From Allobosea sp. (GTDB lineage Bacteria > Pseudomonadota > Alphaproteobacteria > Rhizobiales > Beijerinckiaceae), in the NCBI RefSeq assembly GCF_017308075.1, contig NZ_JAFKFX010000023.1, positions 124,001 through 188,000 on the forward strand: DNA of 64,000 nt, read 5' to 3'. Below the pieces are notes generated by a model. That model saw only the letters and a program-made list of their open reading frames with translations. It did no database searches and was not told where the DNA came from. How positions within the stretch are numbered: position 1 is the first letter of the stretch; each line of letters starts with the position of its first letter. Shown in pieces: positions 16,911 to 26,700 of the stretch. A program made the position numbers and the translations under genes.

Positions 16911-18578
16911 TCAGCCCAGGATGCCGGGCAGCTTCAGCCCCTTCTCCCTGGCGCAGTCGAGCGCGATATCGTAGCCGGCATCGGCGTGGCGCATCACGCC
17001 GGTGGCGGGGTCGTTCCAGAGCACGCGCTCAAGGCGCTTGGCCGCTTCCGGGGTACCATCGGCGACGATGACCACGCCCGAATGCTGCGAATAGCCCATG
17101 CCGACGCCGCCGCCATGGTGCAGCGAGACCCAGGTCGCGCCGCCGGCGGTGTTGAGCAGGGCGTTGAGCAGCGGCCAGTCGGAGACCGCGTCCGAGCCGT
17201 CCTTCATCGCCTCGGTCTCGCGGTTGGGCGAGGCGACCGAGCCGGAATCGAGATGGTCGCGGCCGATCACGACCGGGGCCTTGAGCTCGCCCTTCGCCAC
17301 CATCTCGTTGAAGGCAAGGCCGAGCCGGTGGCGGTCGCCGAGGCCGACCCAGCAGATCCGCGCCGGCAGGCCTTGGAATTGGATGCGCTCGCGCGCCATG
17401 TCGAGCCAGTTGTGCAGGTGCTTGTCGTCGGGCAGCAGCTCCTTGACGCGTTGGTCGGTGCGGTAGATGTCCTCCGGATCGCCGGAGAGCGCCGCCCAGC
17501 GGAACGGGCCGATGCCGCGGCAGAAAAGCGGGCGGATATAGGCCGGCACGAAGCCCGGGAAATCGAAGGCGTTGTCGACGCCCATATCCTTGGCCATCTG
17601 GCGGATATTGTTGCCGTAGTCGAGCGTCGGCACGCCCATGCGCTGGAAGTCGAGCATCGCCCTGACATGCTCGGCCATCGACTTTTTCGCCGCTTCGATC
17701 GTGCCGGCCGGGTCGCGCTCCCGACGCTCTTCCCATTCTTCCAGGGTCCAGCCCGCCGGCAGATAGCCGTTGAGCGGGTCGTGGGCCGAGGTCTGGTCGG
17801 TGACGACGTCCGGGCGGATGCCGCGGCGGACCATGTCCGGGAAGATCTCGGCGGCATTGCCGAGCACGCCGACCGAGACGGCTTTGCCTTTGGCATGGGC
17901 AGCTTCGATGATCTTCAGGGCCTCGTCGACGCTGTCCGCCTTCTCGTCGAGATAGCGGGTGCGCAGGCGGAACTCGATCGAGGACGGCTTGCACTCGACG
18001 GCGATCATCGACGCGCCGGCCATGGTCGCGGCGAGCGGCTGGGCCCCGCCCATGCCACCGAGACCGCCGGTCAGGATCCATTTGCCCTTGAGGCTGCCAT
18101 TATAGTGCTGGCGGCCGACCTCGACGAAGGTCTCGTAGGTGCCCTGAACGATGCCCTGCGTGCCGATATAGATCCAGGAGCCGGCCGTCATCTGGCCGTA
18201 CATCATCAGCCCGGCCTTATCGAGATGGTGGAAATGCTCCCAGTTGGCATAGGCCGGGACGAGGTTCGAATTCGCGATCAGCACGCGCGGCGCGTCCGGA
18301 TGCGTCCTGAAGATGCCGACCGGCTTGCCGGACTGGACCAGCAGGGTCTCGTCGGCCTCGAGCGAGCGCAGCGAGGCGCAGATCCGGTCGAAATCCTCCC
18401 AGGTGCGGGCGGCGCGGCCGATGCCGCCATAGACCACGAGCTCGCCCGGCTTCTCGGCGACATCCGGGTCGAGATTGTTCATCAGCATGCGCAGCGGCGC
18501 CTCGGTCAGCCAGCTCTTGGCCGAAAGCGTGCTGCCATGGGGCGAGCGGATGACGCGGCTGTTGTCGATGCGGGTCAT
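16911..18578 (-). CDS. hutU: Urocanate hydratase
   Basis: Second step of histidine breakdown: hydrates urocanate to imidazolonepropionate using tightly bound NAD+. The 555 residues match the family throughout: [16 protein letters not shown], the NAD-binding [26 protein letters not shown], and the C-terminal [18 protein letters not shown] and [18 protein letters not shown] 18578 overlaps the hutG stop (ATGA). A much longer open frame upstream is the antisense-like extension through hutG and is not real. Confidence 0.97.
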   Translation of the reverse strand: MTRIDNSRVIRSPHGSTLSAKSWLTEAPLRMLMNNLDPDVAEKPGELVVYGGIGRAARTWEDFDRICASLRSLEADETLLVQSGKPVGIFRTHPDAPRVLIANSNLVPAYANWEHFHHLDKAGLMMYGQMTAGSWIYIGTQGIVQGTYETFVEVGRQHYNGSLKGKWILTGGLGGMGGAQPLAATMAGASMIAVECKPSSIEFRLRTRYLDEKADSVDEALKIIEAAHAKGKAVSVGVLGNAAEIFPDMVRRGIRPDVVTDQTSAHDPLNGYLPAGWTLEEWEERRERDPAGTIEAAKKSMAEHVRAMLDFQRMGVPTLDYGNNIRQMAKDMGVDNAFDFPGFVPAYIRPLFCRGIGPFRWAALSGDPEDIYRTDQRVKELLPDDKHLHNWLDMARERIQFQGLPARICWVGLGDRHRLGLAFNEMVAKGELKAPVVIGRDHLDSGSVASPNRETEAMKDGSDAVSDWPLLNALLNTAGGATWVSLHHGGGVGMGYSQHSGVVIVADGTPEAAKRLERVLWNDPATGVMRHADAGYDIALDCAREKGLKLPGILG

Positions 18579-19384
18579 GGCTTGGTCCGTTCGAGCTTGG
18601 TGGCGGCGGCGAGCGCCGCCTCGATCATGGCGGAGAGGGCGGATTGCAGGCTGGCGGCGCGGGCCGCGTCGAAGGTCCAAGGCGGAGCTTCGTCGGCGAG
18701 GTAGGCGCTGAGCGCGATTTCCATCTGGAGCGCGTGCACATGGTCGGCCGGGTGGCCGTAATGGCGGGTGATCCAGCCGCCCTTGAAGCGGCCGTTGACG
18801 ACCTGGGTGAAGGCGCTGCCGGCCATGGCCGTCACCGCGGCAGCTTCGACCGCGGCCGCGGCACTCTGGCCGGAATTGGTGCCGAGGTTCAGCGTCGGTA
18901 GCGCGCCCTCGAACAGACGCGGGATCACCGATTTGATCGAGTGGCAATCCCAGAGCAGGCAGAAGCCGTATTGCGCCTTGGCGTGCTGGATCTCGGCCGC
19001 GAGCGCCGCGTGATAAGGGCGGAAATAGGCCTCGCGGCGGCGGGCGATCTCGGCCTCGTCGGGAGGCGTCTGCCAAATCGGTGCGCCGTCGAAGGTGGTG
19101 GTCGGCACGAGCTCGGTCGTCGCCTGGCCGGGATAGAGCGAGACGCCGGCCGGGTCGCGATTGAGGTCGATGACGAAGCGCGACAGCCCGGCCTCGACGA
19201 TCGTCGGCTGAAAGCGCTCGGCGAAGTCATAGAGCCGGCGCATGTGCCAGTCGGTGTCCTCGACCAGTTTGCCGCGCGCATTGAGCTGCGCCGAGACCTC
19301 GGCCGGGATGGCCGTGCCGGGATGCGGCATCGACAGGACGAGCGGCGAGGACCCGCGCGTGACGGAGACGATGTCGGCGCTCAT
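18575..19384 (-). CDS. hutG: N-formylglutamate deformylase
   Basis: Last step of the five-step pathway: hydrolyses N-formylglutamate to glutamate and formate. The 269 residues show the N-formylglutamate amidohydrolase pattern: [41 protein letters not shown] and [16 protein letters not shown], with candidate metal ligands among these His/Asp residues. Together with hutF it shows that this organism deiminates formiminoglutamate rather than hydrolysing it directly to formamide. It lies downstream of hutH, with a cloverleaf element in the 121-bp gap. Confidence 0.94.
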   Translation of the reverse strand: MSADIVSVTRGSSPLVLSMPHPGTAIPAEVSAQLNARGKLVEDTDWHMRRLYDFAERFQPTIVEAGLSRFVIDLNRDPAGVSLYPGQATTELVPTTTFDGAPIWQTPPDEAEIARRREAYFRPYHAALAAEIQHAKAQYGFCLLWDCHSIKSVIPRLFEGALPTLNLGTNSGQSAAAAVEAAAVTAMAGSAFTQVVNGRFKGGWITRHYGHPADHVHALQMEIALSAYLADEAPPWTFDAARAASLQSALSAMIEAALAAATKLERTKP

Positions 19385-19398
19385 GCGTTGTCTCCCAA

Positions 19399-19490
19399 GT
19401 CATGCTCGGCCTTATGCCGAGCATCCACGTCTTGAACACCACGCTCGATCAGCGAAGACGTGGCTGGTCGGGACAAGCCCGACGATGACG
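19399..19490 (+). repeat. Three-armed palindromic element, family A, copy 1 (between hutH and hutG)
   Basis: About 92 bp framed by GTCATG and GATGAC. Arm 1 is ATGCTCGGC/GCCGAGCAT, arm 2 CCACGTCTT/AAGACGTGG, arm 3 GGTCGGG-ACAAG-CCCGAC with one terminal mismatch. It is transcribed within the leftward hut operon. Same architecture and sequence as 45130-45224 (opposite orientation) and 49423-49515. Confidence 0.8.
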
Positions 19491-19505
19491 GAAAAGGCGA
19501 GTTCC

Positions 19506-21032
19506 TCACGCCGAAAGCTCCGCAAAGCTGTCCACCCCCGCGGCTTTGCCGAGCGCGCCCGAGAGCACGAGCTCCGTCGCGGCAGCGAGGTCGGGCGCGA
19601 GATAGCGGTCTTCGGCCAGCGGGGCGATCCTCTGGCGGATCAGCGCGAGCACCGGCTCGAGCCGCGGCGAGGTCTTCATCGGCCGGTGATGCTCGATCGC
19701 TTCGGCCGCGGCCATCAGTTCGACCGCGACGATGCTCGCCGCGTTCTTCGCCATTTCGATCAGGCGGAAGGCGCCATGCGTCGCCATCGAGACATGGTCT
19801 TCCTGATTGGCCGAGGTGGGAATGGTGTCGACCGACGCGGGATAGGCCCTCTGCTTGTTCTCGGAGGCGAGCGCGGCGGCGGTCACCTGCGCGATCATGA
19901 AGCCGGAGTTGAGGCCGGCATCGCGGGCGAGGAAGGGCGGCAGGCCGCTCATCACGGGGTCGACGAGCAGCGCGATCCGGCGCTCGGCGAGGTTGCCGAT
20001 CTCGCAGACGCCCATCGCCAGCATGTCGGCGGCGAAGGCGACCGGCTCGGCGTGGAAATTGCCGCCCGAGACAATCTCGCCGGGGCCGAGCACCAGCGGG
20101 TTGTCGGTGACGGCATTGGCCTCGATCGCGAGGGTCGCGGCGGCATTGCCGAGGAGGTCGCGCACCGCGCCCATCACCTGCGGCTGGCAGCGCAGCGAGT
20201 AGGGGTCCTGAACCTTCGAGTCGCCGAAGCGGTGGCTCTCGCGGATCTCGCTGCCGGCGACGAGGTCGAGCAGCAGGGCCGCGACCTTGATCTGGCCGGG
20301 CTGGCCGCGCAGTTGCTGGATGCGTGGGTCGAAGGGCGTGTCGGAGCCTTTGAGCGCATCGACCGAGAGCGCGCCGGCGATCAGCGCGGCATCGAAGACG
20401 CGGGCGATGCTGGCGAGCCCGGCCAGCGCCAGCGAGGCCGAGACCTGCGTGCCATTGATCAGCGCGAGGCCTTCCTTGGCGCCGAGCGCCAGCGGCGCCT
20501 GGCCGATGCGCTTCAGTGCCTCGGCGGCCGGCAGAACCTCGCCTTTCAGCCGGATTTCGCCGACACCCATCAAGGCCGCGGTGAGATGGGCGAGCGGGGC
20601 GAGGTCGCCGGAGGCGCCGACCGAGCCCTTGGCAGGCACCACCGGCAGCGCGCCGGCCTGGAGTGCGCCGACCAGCGCCTCGACCACGTCGGGCCGCACG
20701 CCCGAGGCGCCGCGCGCCAGGCTCGCCGCCTTCATGGCGAGGATCAGGGCGACGACCTCGTCCGGCAAAGCGGGGCCGGTCCCGACCGCATGCGACAGGA
20801 TCAGGTTGCGCTGCAAGGTCGCGAGATCGGCATCGGCGATGCGGACGCTGGCGAGCTTGCCGAAGCCGGTGTTGACGCCATAGGTCACGGTGCCCTTGGC
20901 GACGATCTCGTCAACGATCGCCTGGGCGCCGGCGATCGCGCCGGTCTCGGAAAGAGCGATGGCGGCGCCGTCCAGGACATGGCGCCAGTCGGCGAGGCGA
21001 GCCTCGCCGGGAGTGAGCGAAAGCGTGGTCAT
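19506..21032 (-). CDS. hutH: Histidine ammonia-lyase
   Basis: First step of histidine breakdown: removes ammonia to give urocanate. The 508 residues carry the Ala140-Ser141-Gly142 triad ([14 protein letters not shown]) that cyclises into the MIO electrophile, the catalytic Tyr51 in TYGVNTGFG, and the QEDHVSM segment near the active site. Normal length for the family. ATG 21032 overlaps the hutI stop (ATGA), so it is translated with hutI. Confidence 0.97.
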   Translation of the reverse strand: MTTLSLTPGEARLADWRHVLDGAAIALSETGAIAGAQAIVDEIVAKGTVTYGVNTGFGKLASVRIADADLATLQRNLILSHAVGTGPALPDEVVALILAMKAASLARGASGVRPDVVEALVGALQAGALPVVPAKGSVGASGDLAPLAHLTAALMGVGEIRLKGEVLPAAEALKRIGQAPLALGAKEGLALINGTQVSASLALAGLASIARVFDAALIAGALSVDALKGSDTPFDPRIQQLRGQPGQIKVAALLLDLVAGSEIRESHRFGDSKVQDPYSLRCQPQVMGAVRDLLGNAAATLAIEANAVTDNPLVLGPGEIVSGGNFHAEPVAFAADMLAMGVCEIGNLAERRIALLVDPVMSGLPPFLARDAGLNSGFMIAQVTAAALASENKQRAYPASVDTIPTSANQEDHVSMATHGAFRLIEMAKNAASIVAVELMAAAEAIEHHRPMKTSPRLEPVLALIRQRIAPLAEDRYLAPDLAAATELVLSGALGKAAGVDSFAELSA

Positions 21033-22255
21033 TGGCCGTTCCGGATGCGGGTGTGAAGCGGGTTGAAGCCGATGCGGTAGGCGAGCTCGGCCGGGCGCTC
21101 GATCTCCCAGATCGCGAGATCGCAGGCCTTGCCGGTCTCCAGCGTACCGGTCTGGTCTTGAAGTCCTAGGGCGAGCGCCGCATTCCGGGTCATGCCGGCC
21201 AGCGCCTCCTCTGGCGTCAGCCGGAACAAGGTGCAGCCCATGTTCATGGTCATGAGCGGCGAGGTCAGCGGCGAGGTGCCGGGATTGGCGTCGGTGGCGA
21301 GCGCGATCGGTACGCCATGCTTCCTGAGCATTTCGATCGGCGGCTTCACCGTCTCGCGCAGGAAGTAGAAGGCTCCGGGCAGGATCACCGCGACGGTGCC
21401 GGTTTTCGCCATGGCGACGACTCCGGCCTCGTCGAGATGTTCGAGATGGTCGGCCGAGAGCGCGCCCATGCCGGCGGCGAGCGCGGCCCCGCCGAGATTG
21501 GAGAGCTGCTCGGCATGGATCTTGATCGCCAGCCCCTTGGCCTTGGCCGCGGCGAAGACACGCGCGGTCTCTTCGGGCGAGAAGGCGATGCCCTCGCAGA
21601 ACACGTCGACGGCATCGGCGAGGTCGCCGGCCGCGACGGCATCGAGCATCGGCCCGGCGACGAGGTCGATATAGTCGCCGGAACGGCCCTTGAACTCGGG
21701 CGGCACGGCATGTGCGCCGAGGAAGGTGGTGACGACCCGGACCGGGCGCTCGCGGCCGAGCCGACGGGCGACGGCGAGCACCTTCACCTCGCTTTCGGTG
21801 TCGAGCCCGTAGCCCGACTTGATCTCGACGGTGGTGACGCCCTCGGCGATCAGCGCGGCGAGGCGCTTGTCGGCACTGGCGAAGAGCTCGTCCTGGCTCG
21901 CCGCGCGCGTCGCCTTGACCGAGGAGACGATGCCGCCACCGGCGCGGGCGATCTCCTCATAGCTCGCGCCCTTGAGACGCAGCTCGAACTCATGGGCGCG
22001 GTCGCCACCATAGACGAGATGGGTGTGGCAATCGATCAGCCCGGGCGTGATCCAGCGGCCCTCGCAATCGATGGTCTCGGCCGCCGAAAAGGTCGGCGCC
22101 GTCGCGCGCGGGCCGACATGGACGATGCGCCCGTCCCGTGCTGCGATGAGCCCGTCCTCGATTGCGCCATAGGCGGAGGAGGCACCTTCGGCCATCGTCG
22201 CCACTCGCGCATTCAGCCAGAGCCGATCGCAGCTCAAAGACGTTTCCGCCGCCAT
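21029..22255 (-). CDS. hutI: Imidazolonepropionase
   Basis: Third pathway step: opens imidazolone-5-propionate to N-formiminoglutamate. A 408-residue amidohydrolase-superfamily enzyme with metal-binding [12 protein letters not shown], the KSGYGLD segment, [12 protein letters not shown], and the ligand aspartate in [11 protein letters not shown]. First gene of the leftward hut operon (hutI-hutH-hutG-hutU-hutD). Its ATG (22255) is about 50 bp from the nearer of two HutC-type palindromes shared with divergent hutF. Confidence 0.96.
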   Translation of the reverse strand: MAAETSLSCDRLWLNARVATMAEGASSAYGAIEDGLIAARDGRIVHVGPRATAPTFSAAETIDCEGRWITPGLIDCHTHLVYGGDRAHEFELRLKGASYEEIARAGGGIVSSVKATRAASQDELFASADKRLAALIAEGVTTVEIKSGYGLDTESEVKVLAVARRLGRERPVRVVTTFLGAHAVPPEFKGRSGDYIDLVAGPMLDAVAAGDLADAVDVFCEGIAFSPEETARVFAAAKAKGLAIKIHAEQLSNLGGAALAAGMGALSADHLEHLDEAGVVAMAKTGTVAVILPGAFYFLRETVKPPIEMLRKHGVPIALATDANPGTSPLTSPLMTMNMGCTLFRLTPEEALAGMTRNAALALGLQDQTGTLETGKACDLAIWEIERPAELAYRIGFNPLHTRIRNGQ

Positions 22256-22305
22256 TGCCCGTCGCGCCCTCTCGACTTCGCTTTCGTTCCGGGTAAGCTA
22301 GCCAA

Positions 22306-22347
22306 TTGCATATGCAAAAGGCAAGCGTTTAATTGCATATGCAATTA
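22306..22347. promoter_or_regulatory. Paired HutC-type operators between hutI and hutF
   Basis: The palindrome TTGCATATGCAA occurs twice, at 22306-22317 and 22333-22344, exactly 27 bp apart; the second is part of the perfect 18-bp palindrome TAATTGCATATGCAATTA (22330-22347). The form resembles known GntR/HutC sites (TTGTATATACAA type). Position between the divergent hutI and hutF genes, with hutC downstream of hutF, supports repression of both arms and of hutC itself, relieved by urocanate as in Pseudomonas. Confidence 0.85.
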
Positions 22348-22361
22348 GAGAGGTGGATGGC

Positions 22362-23729
22362 ATGGCGGTCAGGCAGGAACTGTATCTCGAGGAAGCGTTG
22401 CTGCCGGAGGGATTTGCCCGGGGCGTCACGTTGCATGTCGAGGACGGCGTCATCGCCTCGGTCTCCCGTGATGGCGCGGCCCCGGCGGCAGCGACACGAC
22501 TGTCGGGGTTGACCTTGCCCGGACTGCCCAATCTGCACAGCCACACCTTCCAGCGCGGCATGGCCGGCCTGTCCGAACGGCGCGGCGCTTCCGAGGATTC
22601 GTTCTGGACCTGGCGCGAGGTGATGTATCGCTTCCTCGACCGGCTCGACCCTGAGGACGTGCAGGCCATTGCCGCCCAGGCCATGGTCGAGATGCTCGAA
22701 GGCGGCTTCACCGCGCTCGCCGAGTTCCACTACCTGCATCACGACAAGGATGGTCGCGCCTACGCTGACATCGCCGCGATGGGCGAGGCGATCGCCGCGG
22801 CGGCGGGCGAGACCGGCATCGGACTGACCCTGCTGCCGGTGCTTTATCGCTACGGCAATTTCGGGGGGGCGCCGGCGGCGCCCGGCCAACGCCGCTTCCT
22901 CAACGACCGCGACGCCTATCTGCGGCTTCTGGAAGGCAGCGAGAGGGCGGTCGCATCCTTGCCGGATGCGCGCGTCGGCGTCGCGCCGCATTCGCTGCGG
23001 GCGGTGGCGCTCGACGATTTGCCCTGGATTGCGGGGCTCAGGCCCGAAACGCCGGTTCACATTCATGTCGCCGAGCAGATGCGCGAGGTCGAGGACAGCA
23101 TCGCGATCACCGGCCGCCGCCCGGTCGAGCTCCTGCTGGAGAGCGTCGCCGTCGACGAGCGCTGGTGTCTGATCCATGCGACGCATCTGAGCGATGCCGA
23201 GCGCGACGCCATGGCGCGCAGCGCTGCGGTGGCGGGCCTGTGCCCGATCACCGAGGCCAATCTCGGCGACGGCATCTTCGACGGCGTGCGTTATCGCGGC
23301 GCCGGCGGGCGCATCGGCGTCGGTAGCGACTCCAATATCGAGATCGGCGCAGGCGGCGAATTGCGGCTGCTGGAGTATTCGCAGCGCCTGCGCGACCGGC
23401 GCCGCGCGCTCTGGGCCGAAGCCGGCACCCCGGCCGGCGTCAGGCTCTGGCAGGATGCCTGCGCCGGCGGCGCCCAAGCTTGCGGGCGGGCCATCGGCGT
23501 CATCGCCCCGGGAGCGAGGGCCGATCTCGTGACGCTCGCTGCCGACCATCCGGCCGTGGTCGGAAAGTCCGGCGACTTCGCGCTCGACAGTGCGGTCTTC
23601 GCGGCGCCCGCCCTGCCGGTCGAGACCGTGATCGTCGGTGGAAAGCCTGTGGTCAGCGGCGGCCGACACATTGACCGGGCGCGCATCGCCGCGCGCTATG
23701 GCGCAGCCATCCGAAATCTGCTCGCCTGA
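22362..23729 (+). CDS. hutF: Formimidoylglutamate deiminase
   Basis: Fourth pathway step: deiminates N-formiminoglutamate to N-formylglutamate and ammonia, feeding HutG. A 455-residue amidohydrolase-superfamily enzyme with LPNLHSHTFQRGMAGL (metal-binding HxH), HVAEQMREVEDS, CLIHATHL and VGSDSNIEI (ligand Asp). ATG 22362 is preceded by GAGAGG eight bases upstream; the frame could also begin at GTG 22353, which overlaps that site. The second HutC palindrome ends 15 bp before the start. Confidence 0.93.
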   Translation: MAVRQELYLEEALLPEGFARGVTLHVEDGVIASVSRDGAAPAAATRLSGLTLPGLPNLHSHTFQRGMAGLSERRGASEDSFWTWREVMYRFLDRLDPEDVQAIAAQAMVEMLEGGFTALAEFHYLHHDKDGRAYADIAAMGEAIAAAAGETGIGLTLLPVLYRYGNFGGAPAAPGQRRFLNDRDAYLRLLEGSERAVASLPDARVGVAPHSLRAVALDDLPWIAGLRPETPVHIHVAEQMREVEDSIAITGRRPVELLLESVAVDERWCLIHATHLSDAERDAMARSAAVAGLCPITEANLGDGIFDGVRYRGAGGRIGVGSDSNIEIGAGGELRLLEYSQRLRDRRRALWAEAGTPAGVRLWQDACAGGAQACGRAIGVIAPGARADLVTLAADHPAVVGKSGDFALDSAVFAAPALPVETVIVGGKPVVSGGRHIDRARIAARYGAAIRNLLA

Positions 23730-23743
23730 GCCGGAAAGAGCCC

Positions 23744-24493
23744 ATGTCCGCAAGCCAGATCGACGCCGTAGCTCTCGATGGCGTCGGTCCGCTCTATGAC
23801 CAGATCCGGCGCGCCATCCGCGATCTCATCCTGAACGGGGTCTGGCCGCCGGGCACGGCGGTACCGCCCGAGCATGCCCTGATGGAGCGGCTCGGCGCTT
23901 CGCGGATGACCGTGCATCGAGCTCTCGTCCAACTCGCGCGTGAAGGGTTGATCACCCGTCGGCGCCGCTCCGGCACGATCGTCGCGAGCCCGCCGGCAAG
24001 CCACGCCATGCTCGACATCCTCTCGATCCCCGAAGAGGTGCGCGGTCTCGGCCATGCCTATGCGCTCACCGTCCTGCAGCGTCGCGACGGGCGGGCGCAG
24101 CGGCCTGTCGTGAGCCTTTTCGAACTCGGGCGCGCGGTCGATGTCGTGCACCTCTCCGTGCTGCATTGGGCAGACGGCGTGCCGCATGTTCTGGAGGAGC
24201 GCGTCATTCACCTCGCGACTGTTCCGGCGGCCGCGCAGGAGGACTTTTCCACCATCCCGCCGGGCGACTGGCTGCTGCAGAACAGTCTCTGGTCGCAGGC
24301 CGAGCATGCGATCAGCGCCGTCGCCGCGACGGCCGAACAGGCCGAGCTTCTCGCCATCGCCGAAGGCGATCCCTGTCTGCTGGTCGAACGGCGCACCTGG
24401 AACCAGGGCGAGCCGGTCACAGCCGTCCGCCTGCTCTATCCGGGCGGCCGGCATCGCTTCGTCGGACGTTTCGGCCCCTACGGCAAAGTCTAG
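23744..24493 (+). CDS. hutC: GntR-family histidine utilisation repressor
   Basis: A 249-residue repressor with an N-terminal winged helix (residues about 15-80: LYDQIRRAIRDLILNGVWPP, then ERLGASRMTVHRALVQLARE) and a C-terminal UTRA effector domain (about 95-245) ending PGGRHRFVGRFGPYGKV, as in HutC proteins. It follows hutF by 14 bp and is probably cotranscribed. The inferred ligand is urocanate, and the targets are the two palindromes at 22306-22347. Confidence 0.93.
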   Translation: MSASQIDAVALDGVGPLYDQIRRAIRDLILNGVWPPGTAVPPEHALMERLGASRMTVHRALVQLAREGLITRRRRSGTIVASPPASHAMLDILSIPEEVRGLGHAYALTVLQRRDGRAQRPVVSLFELGRAVDVVHLSVLHWADGVPHVLEERVIHLATVPAAAQEDFSTIPPGDWLLQNSLWSQAEHAISAVAATAEQAELLAIAEGDPCLLVERRTWNQGEPVTAVRLLYPGGRHRFVGRFGPYGKV

Positions 24494-24605
24494 CTCCTGC
24501 GGCGGCAGGTCGGTCGGATGAGCGGCTGCGGGCAGTGTTCAGGCCGCCCGCTGCGCCGCGTCTCGTTCCTTCGCTGTCCTTGCCTTCGCTGTCCTCGTCC
24601 TTGGC

Positions 24606-24869
24606 TCAGCAGGCGTAGCTTACGCGCCGTCCCCATTCGTCGCGGCCGACGCAAACCCGGTCGCGGGTGGTCGCATTGCCGATGATGGCACCGCCGACGC
24701 CGCCGATTGCAGCGCCCGCCGCCGCGCCTCCGGCGCGGCCGGTGGCAAGCCCGCCGATGACGGCGCCCGTGCCGGCACCGATCAGCGCGCCGGTCGCCGT
24801 GTTTTCCTCACGCGCCGTACAGGCGCCGAGGGATACAGCGGCCAAGGCGACGATGATGAGCTTTTTCAT
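24606..24869 (-). CDS. Glycine-zipper outer-membrane lipoprotein
   Basis: An 87-residue exported protein. The lipobox LGAC places the lipidated cysteine near residue 17; residues about 27-65 are a run of GxxxG repeats (ALIGAGTGAVIGGLATG and similar) typical of the glycine-zipper lipoprotein group, ending in a short polar tail with two cysteines (RVCVGRDEWGRRVSYAC). The role is probably envelope stability or stress; no enzyme function. A match to the EcfG promoter lies about 140 bp upstream. Confidence 0.85.
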   Translation of the reverse strand: MKKLIIVALAAVSLGACTAREENTATGALIGAGTGAVIGGLATGRAGGAAAGAAIGGVGGAIIGNATTRDRVCVGRDEWGRRVSYAC

Positions 24870-25009
24870 GGCTGTGGTCCTTGCTTTGAGCCGGAGGCTG
24901 GGAGGGCTGCCTCGCCTCCTCGGCTGGTGTCGTCTTTCGCCGGGGCATGCTCCGACCCGCTCCGGGCAGCCACCGCAGGACGCGGCGACGGCCCATCACC
25001 TGCGGCATC

Positions 25010-25034
25010 AACGAGCCGCGCCGGCAAAGGTTCC
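25010..25034 (-). promoter_or_regulatory. EcfG-type promoter for the glycine-zipper lipoprotein
   Basis: On the minus strand GGAAC (25034-25030), 16 bases, CGTT (25013-25010): an exact match to the alphaproteobacterial general-stress consensus. It implies a leader of roughly 130 bases before the start at 24869, longer than usual, hence the lower confidence. Confidence 0.55.
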
Positions 25035-25131
25035 AGGGCCCGCGGGCAGCGGCTCCCGAACTGCAATGCCGGCCTCTTAGCCTAACTGACCGTCCGGCTG
25101 GCCGATTCTTCGAATTTGTCTCTCCTGCCGT

Positions 25132-25156
25132 GGAACAGCGATCAGGTTGCGGCGTT
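25132..25156 (+). promoter_or_regulatory. EcfG-type promoter for the PRC-barrel gene
   Basis: GGAAC (25132-25136), 16 bases, CGTT (25153-25156): an exact match to the general-stress sigma consensus, placed about 50 bp upstream of the start at 25206. Confidence 0.75.
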
Positions 25157-25205
25157 GATTTGGCAGGCCGGTTCGTACGGGCCCATGAGTTCTATGGAGG
25201 GAAGA

Positions 25206-25586
25206 ATGAGCGCAACGATGACCGCTGCGACCACCGCGAATCCGCTGATCGCCGGAGCGCGCGTCGCGGGTACCGATGTCTACAATACCGCAGGAGAGCA
25301 TCTCGGCTCGATCTACGACGTCATGCTCGACAAGGCGACGGGCAAGGTCGCCTACGCGATCATGTCGTTCGGTGGCTTCCTCGGTCTCGGTGAGAAGTAT
25401 CACCCGGTCCCGTGGAGCATGCTCGACTACGATGTCGATCGCGGCGGCTATGTCGTGCCGCTGACCCGCGAGAAGCTCGAGGCGGCGCCGATGTATGACA
25501 GCGACGGCGAGCCCGACTGGCACGACAAGGACTATGGCAAGCGCGTGCACGACTACTACGGCACCATGCCCTACTGGATGATGTGA
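25206..25586 (+). CDS. PRC-barrel domain protein
   Basis: A small soluble protein of 126 residues dominated by one PRC-barrel (about residues 15-85: GTDVYNTAGEHLGSIYDVML, KVAYAIMSFGGFLGLGEKYH, PVPWSMLDYD). PRC-barrels occur in photosynthetic reaction centre H subunits, RimM and many alphaproteobacterial stress proteins; the last group fits the EcfG promoter. ATG 25206 has GGAGGGAAG directly upstream; upstream in-frame ATGs add a non-protein-like segment. The C-terminal tail is rich in Asp and Tyr. A strong terminator follows. Confidence 0.87.
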   Translation: MSATMTAATTANPLIAGARVAGTDVYNTAGEHLGSIYDVMLDKATGKVAYAIMSFGGFLGLGEKYHPVPWSMLDYDVDRGGYVVPLTREKLEAAPMYDSDGEPDWHDKDYGKRVHDYYGTMPYWMM

Positions 25587-25620
25587 CGGCCGAGGTGGCC
25601 TTCGCTTCTCCAAGGCGCAG

Positions 25621-25695
25621 GTCGCGGCGATTGCTATCCCCCCAGCCGGATCGCCGCGACAGCGTGATGCGGGCCGAAAGGCCCGCATCTTTTTT
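25621..25695 (+). terminator. Double hairpin terminator after the PRC-barrel gene
   Basis: A first stem GTCGCGGCGA/TCGCCGCGAC (25621-25660) is followed at once by GATGCGGGCC-GAAA-GGCCCGCATC (25666-25689) and six T (25690-25695), a textbook Rho-independent terminator. Confidence 0.9.
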
Positions 25696-25795
25696 AGGGC
25701 GATGGCCAGCGCTCGGGGCAGGCCCCTGTCGCGCTGGCCCAGCACGGCCGCAACGGCCGCGAACGGCAAAACCCAGAGCGATCGAGGAGACGGGA

Positions 25796-26698
25796 ATGCA
25801 GATCCGCTACGGCTATCGCATCGAGATCGTCTGTGACCGGCCGACCACGCTGGTGACCATGCTCGACATCCACCCCTCGCGGCGCCACGATCTGCTCGAG
25901 CCGGACGAGATGCGCGTGACCGCCCTGCTGGACACCGGCGCTTCATTGCCGGTCGAGCGGCATTTCGACTCGTTCGGCAATATCTGCCGCCGCATGGTCG
26001 TGCCGGCAGGCGGCGTTCGGCTCGAAGCGAGCGGTTTGATCTATGATTGCGGTAGGCCGGACGTCACGGCGCCGGATGCGCGCCAGCTCTCGCCGGCCGA
26101 GATTCCCGCCGAACTGATGGGTTTCCTGCTCGGTAGCCGCTATTGCGAGACCGACAAGCTGATGGATACGGCCTGGTCCCTGTTCGGCCATCTCCAGCCG
26201 GGTTGGGGCAGGGTGCAGGCGATCGTCGATTTCGTCCACAACCACCTGACGTTCGGCTATGCCTTCGCCCGCAGCACGCGCACCGCCGCCGAGGCCTATG
26301 AGGAGCGCATCGGCGTCTGCCGTGATTTCGCGCATCTCGCAGTTGCCTTCTGCCGCTGCCTCAACATCCCCGCGCGCTATTGCAACGGCTATCTCGGCGA
26401 TATCGGCGTGCCGCCGAATCCGGCGCCGATGGATTTCAACGCCTGGTGCGAGGTCTGGCTCGACGGGCGCTGGTACACGATCGATGCGCGGCACCATCAG
26501 CCGCGTATCGGCAGGGTGGTCATCGCCCGCGGCCGCGACGCCACCGACTTGCCGATGCTGAACTCCTTCGGCTCCCATGTCCTGCAGCGCTTCGAAGTCG
26601 TCACCGAGGAGGTTGGGGCAGGCGCTCGCCAGATCTCGGCTTCGCCGGCATCGCCCCGCCTTGTGCCCGGCGACAGGGGGGGGCATATCGCCGCCTGA
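25796..26698 (+). CDS. Transglutaminase-like protein lacking the canonical catalytic histidine
   Basis: A 300-residue protein of the bacterial transglutaminase/protease-like superfamily: a beta-rich N-terminus (residues 1-100) and a TGc domain (about 130-235). The nucleophile is present (Cys175 in RIGVCRDFAHLAVAFC), as is the aspartate (Asp230 in YTIDARHH), but the motif normally reading HAW is NAW (MDFNAWCEVW, Asn215). The Cys-His-Asp triad is therefore incomplete unless a nearby histidine substitutes. Start at 25796 after GAGGAG; the frame is open upstream through the terminator but not real. The lipid kinase gene starts two bases past the stop, so they form a unit. Confidence 0.82.
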   Translation: MQIRYGYRIEIVCDRPTTLVTMLDIHPSRRHDLLEPDEMRVTALLDTGASLPVERHFDSFGNICRRMVVPAGGVRLEASGLIYDCGRPDVTAPDARQLSPAEIPAELMGFLLGSRYCETDKLMDTAWSLFGHLQPGWGRVQAIVDFVHNHLTFGYAFARSTRTAAEAYEERIGVCRDFAHLAVAFCRCLNIPARYCNGYLGDIGVPPNPAPMDFNAWCEVWLDGRWYTIDARHHQPRIGRVVIARGRDATDLPMLNSFGSHVLQRFEVVTEEVGAGARQISASPASPRLVPGDRGGHIAA

Positions 26699-26700
26699 TC

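Larger units (their letters stand above)
24870..25205. other. Divergent intergenic region with two EcfG-type promoters, no gene seen
   Basis: 336 bp between the leftward lipoprotein gene and the rightward PRC-barrel gene. Apart from the two opposed promoter matches listed separately, I see no conserved reading frame or RNA signature. Short open frames here have no ribosome site and no protein-like composition. Confidence 0.6.

Noticed and set aside
16986-18704. 572-codon plus-strand frame opposite hutU
   Set aside because: hutU is complete on the other strand with its NAD-binding motif; this frame has none.
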